Positions 28,622 to 37,329 of a DNA stretch of 64,000 bases are shown piece by piece (position 1 is the first letter of the stretch; the number at the start of each line of letters is the position of its first letter). This DNA comes from Plebeiibacterium sediminum (GTDB lineage: Bacteria > Bacteroidota > Bacteroidia > Bacteroidales > Marinilabiliaceae). Location of the stretch: assembly GCF_026013605.1 (NCBI RefSeq), contig NZ_JAPDPJ010000013.1:49065-113064 (forward strand), in the 5' to 3' direction. The notes beneath the pieces were generated by a model. It saw only the letters and a list, made by a program, of their open reading frames with translations. It ran no database searches and had not been told where the DNA came from. The translations under genes were made by a program, and so were the position numbers.

Positions 28622-29686
28622 CTAAAGTTGATTTCCTTTATTTGTTGATGTGAAACCCTTATATATATTCACATTTTCACCATCATGTAAATAGTTAACA
28701 CCCGCTGTCACTACGATTTCATCTTCTCTGAGTCCGCTTTTAATTACGACTTCTTCTGTCGATAAAATTTGTCCCAACTCAACAGGTCGTTTTACCACCT
28801 GGTTATTTTTATAAATCCACACATAGGTTTCTGCAGCTTTTGAAAACACAGCCGTAACCGGCACTACACAAGATGAATTGGTGTCTTCTGAAGCTTTGTA
28901 AACCTCAAGTTTTGCTGTCATTCCGGCTCTTAACTTTAAATCTTCAGGAGCATTGATTACTGCAGAAATTGGATAGGATTGCTTAGTAAAGCTTGCTTTT
29001 GAACCTAACTCTAATAAAGAGGCTGTAAAACGATAAATAGAATCCGCATCATTAATTACACAAACAAATTTTGTATTTGCATTGATAGTTTGAGCATCTT
29101 CAACCGAAATCCAAGCATTAATTTTATAACTGGATAAATCTAAAAATGAAACTATTGGCTGACCCGGGTTTACCTTTTCATAGTTTTCAACATAAACCAT
29201 ATCAACATATCCGGAAAATGGTGCCTTTAATTCTGTATCTGTTAATGCATTTCTGGCGTCTTCGAAGTTTCCTTTTGCCAAAATATACTGAGCTTCCATT
29301 TTATCAAACAAGCTCTTTGAAACACTCTGTTGTTCTAAAAGTGTTTTATACCTTTCATACTCAGCACTTGCAAGCTTATAATTTGACTCAGCCTTTGACA
29401 AACCAACTTTAAAATCCCGGTTATCAATACTTGCAACCACCTGACCCTTTTCAACAAAACTACCTACAATATTATTTAAAATAACAAGAGGCCCACCAAC
29501 TCTGAAAGCAAGATCCACCCTTCTTCGTTCATTAATCGTTGCCGGTAAAGTCAGCTTATTTTTGCTTTGCTCAAGCGATGTTACCTTAGCAACCTTTACA
29601 CTTCTTACAGTTTTTTCTATTTGCTTGCTTTCTTTACACCCAACAAGAGCAACAAGTAGCAATAGAATCAATTTTCCACTTCTCAT
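28622..29686 (-). CDS. RND efflux periplasmic adaptor lipoprotein
   Basis: A 354-residue membrane-fusion protein with a lipobox (LLLVALVGC, cysteine about residue 17). It has the standard hairpin, lipoyl and beta-barrel domains: the lipoyl half-motifs GSFVEKGQVVASIDNRDF and APFSGYVDMVYVENYEKVNPGQPI flank a coiled-coil hairpin (about 75-140). It bridges the pump and TolC. The gene is first behind the regulator and its leader contains a 30-bp palindrome. All expected parts are present, so the pump should be functional. Confidence 0.93.
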   Translation of the reverse strand: MRSGKLILLLLVALVGCKESKQIEKTVRSVKVAKVTSLEQSKNKLTLPATINERRRVDLAFRVGGPLVILNNIVGSFVEKGQVVASIDNRDFKVGLSKAESNYKLASAEYERYKTLLEQQSVSKSLFDKMEAQYILAKGNFEDARNALTDTELKAPFSGYVDMVYVENYEKVNPGQPIVSFLDLSSYKINAWISVEDAQTINANTKFVCVINDADSIYRFTASLLELGSKASFTKQSYPISAVINAPEDLKLRAGMTAKLEVYKASEDTNSSCVVPVTAVFSKAAETYVWIYKNNQVVKRPVELGQILSTEEVVIKSGLREDEIVVTAGVNYLHDGENVNIYKGFTSTNKGNQL

Positions 29687-29728
29687 TTTGTTAATTATTA
29701 TTTAGTAATTATTTATCTAAAAACACCT

Positions 29729-29758
29729 AGTAAACTATATTTGTATTTATAGTTTACT
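29729..29758. promoter_or_regulatory. 30-bp perfect inverted repeat, probable TetR operator
   Basis: AGTAAACTATA (29729-29739) is mirrored exactly by TATAGTTTACT (29748-29758) around eight bases. It lies in the 93-base gap between the TetR gene and the adaptor gene, where an operator of an efflux operon is expected. The half-site GTTTACTTTT recurs at about 30380-30389 upstream of the TetR gene, which would allow autoregulation. Confidence 0.6.
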
Positions 29759-29779
29759 TTTGAATAAAAAAATATAAGG

Positions 29780-30352
29780 TTAAGAAATCCTAATTCCACG
29801 GATAATGATTTCTAACTCTGGCTTTAATTTTTCTCTAAATTCTGCTGAAGATTGTCCCGAATTAATATTTGCTGTTATAATTACATCTATAAAGTTGCTT
29901 ATAAACGACGGTTTAATGGATTTATCAATTAAACCTAATTTTTGACCTTGCTTAAAAAAGTCTGTTAAAATATTATTCAGATTTTGTTTCCTTGTTTTTA
30001 TCATATCCTCAATACGAGGATATTCTTTTGTTATGTCTCTTGCATTCAACAACACAAAATCTTCAAAGTTATTGGCAAAAAAACTTCCAAACGAATCCAA
30101 TTTTGAAACATAGTCATCTACTCCGTTTAAATACTCCCTTCTCTTTTCAATCTCACTTAAAAAATTAACTTCAATAACCTTATATAACAAGTCTTCTTTG
30201 TTGCCAATAATCTTATATAAAGTACGTTTTGAAACACCACACTCCTTTGAAAGCTCATCCATATTCCAGCCTCTAACACCATATTTTACAAGCATTTCCT
30301 TTGTTGTTTCAAACAATCTTGTTTCTAATTCCAAGTCACCTACCTTAGCCAT
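29780..30352 (-). CDS. TetR/AcrR-family regulator of the efflux operon
   Basis: A 190-residue repressor. The N-terminal three-helix HTH (ETTKEMLVKYGVRGWNMDELSKECGVSKRTLYKIIGNKEDLL, about 12-55) is canonical, with GVSKRTLY as the recognition helix; the rest is a helical ligand-binding and dimer domain. Its position at the head of the adaptor, pump and TolC genes, same strand, indicates local control. The palindrome in front of the adaptor gene is the likely operator. Inducer unknown; TetR proteins of this kind usually sense pump substrates. Confidence 0.93.
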   Translation of the reverse strand: MAKVGDLELETRLFETTKEMLVKYGVRGWNMDELSKECGVSKRTLYKIIGNKEDLLYKVIEVNFLSEIEKRREYLNGVDDYVSKLDSFGSFFANNFEDFVLLNARDITKEYPRIEDMIKTRKQNLNNILTDFFKQGQKLGLIDKSIKPSFISNFIDVIITANINSGQSSAEFREKLKPELEIIIRGIRIS

Positions 30353-30526
30353 ATGTATACTATTTAAGTTTATCTGGTTTACTTTTCAGTATGCAATTTT
30401 AATAATTAATTTTAAAACTGAGATACGAAATTCACGCTCAAAATAATTTTTAACTAAAATTCACAGACTCGAATATTATTTCGAAAACAAAATATTGAAA
30501 TGATTGTTTCTTTATAAAAACACAAT

Positions 30527-31156
30527 ATGGACTTATTAAAACAACTAAATTGGAGATATGCCACAAAGCATTACGACTCCTCAAAAAAGATAAAAAGTGA
30601 AGATTTAAATACGCTTCTAAATGCTGTTAATCTTGCGCCTTCATCATATGGATTACAACCTTATAAAGTTTTAGTTATTGAAAATGAAGAGGTAAGAAAA
30701 AATCTTCAAGAAGCAGGATATCATCAACCACAATTTACAGAAGCTTCTCAGGTGATTGTTTTTGCTGCAAACAACAATATTTCAGAAACTGACGTGACAG
30801 AATTTATGGAACGTACGGCTGCTGCAAGAAATATTAATGTGGATGATTTAGCTGACTACAAAGGAATGATAATGGGAAAAGTAAATAATGCTTCTAAAGA
30901 ATTCCTTACAACCTGGGCCTCGAAACAATGTTATATTGGTTTAGGCTTTCTGTTATATACAGCAGCTCAATTGGGAATTGACGCTTGTCCGATGGAAGGT
31001 TTTGATGCGCAAGGCTTTGATGAAATTCTGGGTTTAAAAGATAAAAATTTAAGCTCGGTTGTAGTTGCTACTGTTGGTTATAGATCAGAGGAAGATAAAT
31101 ACCAAAATTTAGCTAAGGTAAGATATCCATTAAACGAGTTTGTTATTAATTATTAG
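30527..31156 (+). CDS. NAD(P)H-dependent nitroreductase-family oxidoreductase
   Basis: A 209-residue flavoprotein of the nitroreductase fold. The FMN phosphate-binding RYATKHYDSSKKI (about 10-22), APSSYGLQPYKVLVI (about 38-52), and PMEGFDAQGFDEILGL (about 155-170) are the family markers. It reduces nitroaromatics, quinones or similar using NAD(P)H; the natural substrate is not predictable. It lies divergent to the TetR gene, separated by 174 bases, and has its own terminator; whether it is co-regulated with the efflux operon is open. Size and motifs are complete. Confidence 0.9.
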   Translation: MDLLKQLNWRYATKHYDSSKKIKSEDLNTLLNAVNLAPSSYGLQPYKVLVIENEEVRKNLQEAGYHQPQFTEASQVIVFAANNNISETDVTEFMERTAAARNINVDDLADYKGMIMGKVNNASKEFLTTWASKQCYIGLGFLLYTAAQLGIDACPMEGFDAQGFDEILGLKDKNLSSVVVATVGYRSEEDKYQNLAKVRYPLNEFVINY

Positions 31157-31182
31157 TGCTTTGTTTGTTATTACTGTAGTAT

Positions 31183-31222
31183 GATAGCCACTTATATTCA
31201 TTTGTAAGTGGCTATCTTATTT
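31183..31222. terminator. Bidirectional terminator between nitroreductase and cstA
   Basis: GATAGCCACTTA (31183-31194) and TAAGTGGCTATC (31205-31216) form a perfect 12-base-pair stem with a 10-base loop and are followed by TTATTTTTG. The right arm contains the last codons and stop of cstA on the opposite strand, so the signal is shared by convergent genes. Confidence 0.85.
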
Positions 31223-32645
31223 TTGTTCTGTATAAAAAACTTCCCAACGCAATAAAAGCTACTATTATTCCTAAAGAAACTCCGAGTTTAACATCTAAGC
31301 CAAACCCTCCGTTTGCAAATGGAGCAACCAATAAATAACTTGCACAAACAGTTGTCATAAACATGGCTGGTATTGTAAGCAGCCAGTGATTTTTGCCTGA
31401 TTTTTTGAGATACATAGCCACAGTCCATAACATTACAACTGACAAAACCTGATTGGACAAACCTAAAAACTTCCATATCGTTGTAAACTCTAACTGAGTT
31501 AAAACAAATCCAATAATAAAAAGTGGAATACTTATAATCAGTCTGCTTTTAATGCTTGTTTGACTATAAGAAAACACATCTGCCAAGGTTAGTCTTGCAC
31601 TCCTAAACGCAGTATCTCCGGTTGAAATTGGCAATACAATAACACCCACAATTACAAATATTGCTCCCACTTTACCCATCCAATGCTCCGAAATCATGTT
31701 TACCACCCAAGCCGGATTATGAGCCTTAGGTAGCATAGCTTCATTCAATCCATTGGCATCACCAAAATAATTCATAGCTGCGGTTGCCCAAATAATAGCA
31801 ACAATTCCTTCTGCAACCATCGCTCCATAAAAAGCATATCGTCCATAGCTCTCCTTTTTTAAACATCTGGCCATCATGGGTGCCTGGGTTGAATGAAAAC
31901 CTGATATGGCACCACACGAAATCACAATAAACATCATTGGGAAAAGAATATTTTGAGCGGGATTCTGATGTAGATTTTTTAATCCTTTTAATGACAATTC
32001 CTGCATTTGAAAATTTCCAGACCAGTAATTAATCATCATTGCGGCGGCAATTCCAACTGCCATAAGCAATAAAGCAACGGCAAAAAAAGGATAAATCTTT
32101 CCGATGATTTTATTAATAGGTAATAAAGTAGCCAACAGATAATACCCAAAAATAATATAAACCCATATTTCAAAACCTCCATTGGTTTGATAGGCTAATA
32201 AACCTGCAGGACCAGAAACAAAGGCTACTCCAACAAATATTAAAAGTAGCAGCGTAAAGACTCTTAACAATTGTCTAAACCCGTTCCCAAGATATTTACC
32301 TACCAATTCAGGAACGCTTGCTCCTCCATTTCTTAATGACAACATCCCTGAAAAATAATCATGGACTGCTCCCATAAAAATACAACCAACAACAATCCAA
32401 ACATAAGCCCACTGACCATACTGCGCTCCCAAAATAGCACCAAACACAGGTCCTAAGCCTGCTATATTTAAGAATTGAATTGTAAAAACTTTCCAGGTTG
32501 GAAGAGGAGTAAAATCAACACCATCAGTTTGAGAAACTGCCGGAGTTTTAATGGAATCATCAGCTCCAAAAAACTTTTCGATAAACCTGCCATAAAAAAC
32601 AAATCCTAAAACCAATAAGGCAATAGAAACTATAAAAGTAATCAT
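31212..32645 (-). CDS. cstA: Carbon starvation protein A family transporter
   Basis: A 477-residue membrane protein with about 13 hydrophobic helices, matching the CstA family (peptide or pyruvate uptake in enteric bacteria). Clear family blocks are YGRFIEKFFGADD, the IAGLGPVFGAILGAQYG region (about 60-77) and VHDYFSGMLSLRNGGASVPE (about 93-112). It is much shorter than the 700-residue E. coli CstA, lacking C-terminal helices; such short forms are usual in Bacteroidota. The substrate is not clear in this phylum. A -7 element 22 bases before the ATG and a shared downstream terminator suggest a single-gene unit. Confidence 0.93.
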   Translation of the reverse strand: MITFIVSIALLVLGFVFYGRFIEKFFGADDSIKTPAVSQTDGVDFTPLPTWKVFTIQFLNIAGLGPVFGAILGAQYGQWAYVWIVVGCIFMGAVHDYFSGMLSLRNGGASVPELVGKYLGNGFRQLLRVFTLLLLIFVGVAFVSGPAGLLAYQTNGGFEIWVYIIFGYYLLATLLPINKIIGKIYPFFAVALLLMAVGIAAAMMINYWSGNFQMQELSLKGLKNLHQNPAQNILFPMMFIVISCGAISGFHSTQAPMMARCLKKESYGRYAFYGAMVAEGIVAIIWATAAMNYFGDANGLNEAMLPKAHNPAWVVNMISEHWMGKVGAIFVIVGVIVLPISTGDTAFRSARLTLADVFSYSQTSIKSRLIISIPLFIIGFVLTQLEFTTIWKFLGLSNQVLSVVMLWTVAMYLKKSGKNHWLLTIPAMFMTTVCASYLLVAPFANGGFGLDVKLGVSLGIIVAFIALGSFLYRTKIR

Positions 32646-32666
32646 CTTACATACGAATTAGACTAG

Positions 32667-32674
32667 CAAAAATA
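32667..32674 (-). promoter_or_regulatory. -7 element of cstA (TATTTTTG)
   Basis: On the minus strand this reads TATTTTTG, 22 bases before the cstA ATG. It is directly next to the terminator of the upstream gene (32683-32720), leaving almost no spacer between units. Confidence 0.45.
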
Positions 32675-32720
32675 AATAAAAAATGCACTTTAGATTGGTA
32701 TTAACCGCCCTAAAGTGCAT
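32675..32720 (-). terminator. Intrinsic terminator of the secreted-protein gene
   Basis: ATGCACTTTAG (32683-32693) pairs with CTAAAGTGCAT (32710-32720), 11 perfect pairs. On the minus strand the stem is followed by a T-rich tract (32682-32671). It lies 24 bases after the stop of the upstream gene. Confidence 0.82.
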
Positions 32721-32743
32721 CATTCAAAATGCGTGGTTATATT

Positions 32744-34051
32744 TTATTGTTTTACAAGTCTAACAACTTTTCGTGATACTAAATCTTCAACAACAATCTG
32801 ATAAATTCCACTTTGTAAGTTTGATACATCAAACTGATCAACCATACCTGCACTCAATTCAAATGCACTTACAGTAGCTCCTGAAAGACTTACTACTTTT
32901 ACCTGAACAGTTTTTGAATCATAGCTGGTTAAATCTATATTCACTAATCCTTCTGTTGGGTTTGGATAAACAACTAAATCACTTTCTGCAACATCTGGTA
33001 AATCAGTTGTTAATTGAGAAGACTTTAAGCTAAAAGTATATGCATCTGGAGTAAAGATTTTATCCCATTTAATTAAGTAAGCTTTACCTGCTTCTACATC
33101 TAATGATATTTCAGATTGTAAACCATTTTCGTCGTCACTATAAAATGCTCTCTGCTCACCACAGCCTGTATAAACCTCTAAGTAAGTATCTTCTGCAGTT
33201 AAACCTACACTTGTAATTGTAAGGTCACCATCTTCTCGAGCAATAAATCTATACCACTTGTTGGTTGCAGACTCATGATCTATAACATTACCTTCAGAAA
33301 CATCTATATCAATTGGGTCAATACAACGCTCTCCAGCTTCCCAGTTACTTTCTTCAATGGTCCACTCAATTTGACCATTAGAAGCTCCATTTTGCCAACA
33401 AACAAGATAACTTTCACCTTCAACTGCATCAAAAGCAATCTTACTTGGGTTCCAACTTTGATCATTATTTATTGAAGAAGTATAGCTACAATCATCAAAA
33501 ACAGCTACTCTGCAATCATCAGCATTATCACCGACTGCTCTTACTGTCACTTTTCCATTTCTTGAAGCTGTAAACTCAAACCAACGGTATTTATTTTGAG
33601 GAGCATTACTTACCATATAACCTGCTGTGGATGCTAGCGGAAAACTACAAAACTCACCCTGAGCCAGTGAAGCTTCTTCAAGACTCCATTCGAACTCCTG
33701 GTTTGTATAATAATTTCTCCAGTTAATGTAATAAGTTAATCCACTAATTACTTCAAATGAAACCTCTGATTGCTCGCCAATGAAATTGTCACTTAATGTA
33801 AAAGCATCCAAATCACAGCCATCATAAATCTCTACATAAGTATTTGCAGTAGTTAATCCGACAGAGGAAATGGTAACCTTACCATTCATTGTTGCAGTGT
33901 AAGTAAACCACTGATCGCCGGAAGCATTATTACTAATATTTATCCCTTGATTTGCTGCTACAGCTGCAGTACAAGATTCTCCTCCTTGTCCAGATACGAT
34001 CTGAACAGTCATTCCCCACAAGATAAGTGAAAGTAAAATAAGTTTTTGCAT
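32744..34051 (-). CDS. T9SS-secreted three-repeat surface protein
   Basis: A 435-residue exported protein: signal peptide ending IVSGQ (about residue 21), three similar jelly-roll-like modules of about 105-110 residues (each with a Cys-containing start such as GESCTAAV or GERCIDPI, a WFTYTA- or WFEFTA-like core, GKVTI or GDLTI and a Y[V/L]EIYDGC- or EVYTGC-type strand), and a C-terminal type A sorting domain of about 75 residues (VVYPNPTEGLVNIDL to VVRLVKQ). It should be exported by T9SS and attached to the cell surface or released. Binding partner is unknown; the modules resemble PPC-like carbohydrate- or protein-binding domains. The leader holds a repeat tract that may vary in length. Confidence 0.85.
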   Translation of the reverse strand: MQKLILLSLILWGMTVQIVSGQGGESCTAAVAANQGINISNNASGDQWFTYTATMNGKVTISSVGLTTANTYVEIYDGCDLDAFTLSDNFIGEQSEVSFEVISGLTYYINWRNYYTNQEFEWSLEEASLAQGEFCSFPLASTAGYMVSNAPQNKYRWFEFTASRNGKVTVRAVGDNADDCRVAVFDDCSYTSSINNDQSWNPSKIAFDAVEGESYLVCWQNGASNGQIEWTIEESNWEAGERCIDPIDIDVSEGNVIDHESATNKWYRFIAREDGDLTITSVGLTAEDTYLEVYTGCGEQRAFYSDDENGLQSEISLDVEAGKAYLIKWDKIFTPDAYTFSLKSSQLTTDLPDVAESDLVVYPNPTEGLVNIDLTSYDSKTVQVKVVSLSGATVSAFELSAGMVDQFDVSNLQSGIYQIVVEDLVSRKVVRLVKQ

Positions 34052-34054
34052 TTT

Positions 34055-34085
34055 GTGTTGTGTTGTTGTGTTGTTGTGTTGTTGT
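34055..34085 (-). repeat. Simple-sequence repeat in the leader of the secreted-protein gene
   Basis: On the minus strand the octamer ACAACAAC is repeated almost four times, ending three bases before the ATG. It occupies the place where the ribosome binding region normally is. Tracts of this type can change in length by slippage. Confidence 0.75.
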
Positions 34086-34644
34086 AAAATTTTAATTCAT
34101 TCGTTCTTTTTTATAATTAGAGCCTGTCAAATGATATAAATAACTTACTTTCCCCAAAACAAATTATTTATTTCATCACAGCTGTTCAGTTCATTAGTTC
34201 AGTACTTAAAAAAACATTAATCAACCATTTTTATGCATTCACATATTATTTTTGGTCATTTATCAACTTATAACGAAAGCTCTTTTAAAAGGTTTCGGTT
34301 TTTAATTGTAGAACTTTGATTTTAATTAAAGTACAAACCTCCCTTTGATGTAAAAAACCTTTATAAAATGGGATTTTTACATGCACATTTTTCTTTTTGA
34401 TAAATCTCAAAAACATTATGATTTTTTTCGCTCTGACATCCTTTTCAATTTTATATTGTCCCCACTAACATAAAATTGTAATATGCAAAGCTAAAGTATC
34501 TCTTGAGTATGAAGTAGTAATAGGAGGCACAAAAATAGAAAAGTTTTTAAAACTACCGTCCTTTTATTAGTATATTAATTAAGATTTTAACTTTATTTTA
34601 ACCAAACCATCTTTTTGTTTTTAATTTTGCACCATTATTAAAAT
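34086..34644. other. Gene-free divergent spacer (559 bases)
   Basis: AT-rich DNA between divergent genes. It holds the promoters of the secreted-protein gene and of the radical SAM gene. A TAATTTTG at 34622-34629 matches TANNTTTG, but is only 16 bases before the radical SAM ATG, so it is an uncertain promoter. No coding frame or RNA gene was recognised. Confidence 0.45.
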
Positions 34645-36852
34645 ATGAGACCTTTGAACCAAAAAGTATTATTAGTTACTCCACCATTTACTCAGCTGAA
34701 TACCCCCTACCCGGCAACAGCATATTTAAAAGGATTTTTTGACTATAAAAAAATCGCATCTACTCAAATTGACCTGGGTTTAGATGTTTTATTAAAGATC
34801 TTCTCAAAAAATGGGTTGGCTCATATTTTTGAAGAATCGAGTAAGAAAAAAGAGACCTTTTCGGAAAATGCCCAAAGAATATTTTCATTACAAAAACATT
34901 ATATCAATACAATTGAAGATTCCATTTCTTTTTTACAAGGAAAAAATGAAATGCTTGCTCATACTATTTGTAATGAAAGTTTTTTACCTCAGGCTTCCAG
35001 ATTTAACCAATTAGACGAACTGGATTGGGCTTTTGGAAATATGGGTATCAGAGATAAAGCGCGACATCTGTGTACCTTGTTTTTAGAAGATCTTTGTGAT
35101 TTTATTGTAGAATGTATAGATCCGCATTTTGGATTTAGCAGATATGCAGAAAGAATCAGTTCCTCTGCTTTTAGTTTTGATCCTATTTACAACGAACTGA
35201 ACAAGCAAAATTCACTTATAAGTGAAATTCAAAATAATCTGCTTTCTGAATATATCGATAAAGAAAAACCATCATTAATTGCCTTTTCGGTACCTTTTCC
35301 GGGCAACCTTTTTGCAGCATTAAAGTGTGGACAATTTATAAAATTAAAATACCCGGAAATAAAGATCTGTATTGGAGGAGGATATCCTAATACAGAATTA
35401 AGATCTCTTAGTGACCCAAGAATATTTGAATTTATTGATTTTATTACTCTTGATGATGGAGAAACTCCATTGTTAAATTTGATTGAATATTTAAATGGAG
35501 AGAGACCTCTTGAAAAATTAAAAAGAACTTTATTATCCTCAGAAGATAAGGTTTATTATATCGATGAATCAGAAACTGAAGATTTCTCTTTTAAAAATGA
35601 TGTAGCTCCAAACTATTCTGGATTAAGAATTAACGATTATATATCTGTTATTGAAATCATTAATCCAATGCACCGATTATGGAGCGATGGTTTCTGGAAT
35701 AAATTAACCATGGCTCATGGATGCTATTGGGCCAAATGTACTTTTTGTGATACGTCTTTAGATTATATAAAACGTTACGAACCTGTATCTGCAGAAGTTC
35801 TATGTAATAAAGTAGAGGAAATCATTAAGCAAACAGGTAATTCCGGATTTCATTTTGTTGATGAAGCTGCACCGCCTGCTCTAATGGTAGCCTTTGCCAA
35901 GGAAGTTTTAAAAAGAGGTTTAAACATTGCCTGGTGGACAAATATTCGTTTTGAAAAACAATTTACCTTTGATGTTTGCCGACTTTTAAAAGCATCTGGT
36001 TGTATTGCTGTTTCAGGTGGTTTAGAAGTGGCTTCTGAACGTATCCTAAAACTGATTAATAAAGGAGTTAGTATTTCAACCGTAGCTGAAGCCTGTTATA
36101 ATTTTACTAGTGCAGGTATCTTAACTCATGCCTATTTAATGTATGGATTTCCAACTCAAACCCAACAGGAAACCATAGATTCATTGGAAGTAGTAAGACA
36201 ATTGTTTGAAAACAGTATTCTACAATCAGGTTACTGGCACCAATTTGCAATGACAGCTCATAGTCCGGTTGGTCAAAATCCCGAAAACTTTAATGTAAAG
36301 GCAGTTAATAAATCAATCCATCCGTTTGCCAACAACGATCTGGAACACATTGACAACAAAGGTGCTAAACACGAATTATTTAGCGAGGGTTTAAAAAAAT
36401 CATTGTACAATTTTATGCATGATATTGGCTTCGATTTACCCCTACAAGATTGGTTTGATTTTAAAGTTCCACCTACAAATATTGCTCCTGATTTTATATA
36501 CAACACGCTGCAACAATCAATTACAGACAAGCACAAAAACAGCAGTAAAATATTATGGATCAACAGCATTCCTGAAATAAAATACTATACTAAAAAGAAA
36601 AAGGGAAAAACAACTCCAATGGCTGAGATTACCATACACCTAAAAAATGATGTAATCTCTCTAAACGTAAAAGAAAACACTGCAAATTGGATCATTAATA
36701 TAACAGAACAATGTCAGGTAAATAACAAAAACACGCTTACTTATAATGATTTAATCAACAGCTTTGAACTTGAAAAACTTGGAGATTTTAATGTTTTTAG
36801 CAATGGATATGCTTTTAATCAACTTAGAGAATGCGGACTTTTAATATTATAA
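34645..36852 (+). CDS. B12-binding-type radical SAM protein
   Basis: A 735-residue enzyme: N-terminal region resembling a cobalamin-binding Rossmann domain (LVTPPFTQLNTPY start; SVPFPGNLFAALKCGQFIKLKYPEIKICIGGGYPN, about 213-247), then a radical SAM barrel. The iron-sulphur motif is C360-Y-W-A-K-C365-T-F-C368, that is CX4CX2C instead of CX3CX2C. Downstream are HFVDEA, SGGLEVASERILKLINKGV and a C-terminal extension of about 150 residues. A His is absent from the usual DxHxxG of classic B12 domains, so cobalamin use is unproven. It is followed by a lipoprotein gene that overlaps by 22 bases and by GH20. The reaction is unknown; methylation, cyclisation or a ring contraction would be family-typical. 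Confidence 0.85.
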   Translation: MRPLNQKVLLVTPPFTQLNTPYPATAYLKGFFDYKKIASTQIDLGLDVLLKIFSKNGLAHIFEESSKKKETFSENAQRIFSLQKHYINTIEDSISFLQGKNEMLAHTICNESFLPQASRFNQLDELDWAFGNMGIRDKARHLCTLFLEDLCDFIVECIDPHFGFSRYAERISSSAFSFDPIYNELNKQNSLISEIQNNLLSEYIDKEKPSLIAFSVPFPGNLFAALKCGQFIKLKYPEIKICIGGGYPNTELRSLSDPRIFEFIDFITLDDGETPLLNLIEYLNGERPLEKLKRTLLSSEDKVYYIDESETEDFSFKNDVAPNYSGLRINDYISVIEIINPMHRLWSDGFWNKLTMAHGCYWAKCTFCDTSLDYIKRYEPVSAEVLCNKVEEIIKQTGNSGFHFVDEAAPPALMVAFAKEVLKRGLNIAWWTNIRFEKQFTFDVCRLLKASGCIAVSGGLEVASERILKLINKGVSISTVAEACYNFTSAGILTHAYLMYGFPTQTQQETIDSLEVVRQLFENSILQSGYWHQFAMTAHSPVGQNPENFNVKAVNKSIHPFANNDLEHIDNKGAKHELFSEGLKKSLYNFMHDIGFDLPLQDWFDFKVPPTNIAPDFIYNTLQQSITDKHKNSSKILWINSIPEIKYYTKKKKGKTTPMAEITIHLKNDVISLNVKENTANWIINITEQCQVNNKNTLTYNDLINSFELEKLGDFNVFSNGYAFNQLRECGLLIL

Positions 36853-37289
36853 AACCTATATTTATTTCAGTTATCCTTATTTTGAGTTTTCTTTCATGCA
36901 CTCAAAAGAAAATAGATAAGGATCAATACAAACAAAAAATTTTTGACACAGAAAAAGCTTTTGAAAGAATGGCTAATGAAACTGGCATAGCAGAAGCTTT
37001 TAAATTTTTTGCGGACGAAAATGGAGTCATTCTTCGCAATAATCAAATTATAAAAGGCAAAGAGAACATCTTCAAATCCATCAAAAACAACAGTCTTTAT
37101 GACAGGGCCACACTAAAATGGAATCCTGATTTTATAGATGTATCTGATGATGGTGATTTGGCCTACTCTTATGGCAATTACACATTTGAATTTTATAATA
37201 AGCAGGATGAAAAACAAATACAAACCGGGATTTTTCATACCATTTGGAAAAAACAAACTGATGGTTCCTACAAATTTGTTTGGGATTAA
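36831..37289 (+). CDS. DUF4440/SnoaL-like lipoprotein
   Basis: A 152-residue protein with a lipobox (LSFLSC, cysteine about residue 23) and a small NTF2/SnoaL-like cone fold: AFERMANETGIAEAFKFFADENGVILRN and YSYGNYTFEFYNKQ match DUF4440. These domains bind small molecules or act as simple catalysts. It starts inside the end of the radical SAM gene (22-base overlap), so translation is coupled, and it may deliver or receive that enzyme's product in the envelope. That link is inferred from position only. Confidence 0.75.
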   Translation: MRTFNIIKPIFISVILILSFLSCTQKKIDKDQYKQKIFDTEKAFERMANETGIAEAFKFFADENGVILRNNQIIKGKENIFKSIKNNSLYDRATLKWNPDFIDVSDDGDLAYSYGNYTFEFYNKQDEKQIQTGIFHTIWKKQTDGSYKFVWD

Positions 37290-37329
37290 TTATACATTTA
37301 CTCCATATTAAACACAATAGCATATTCGT

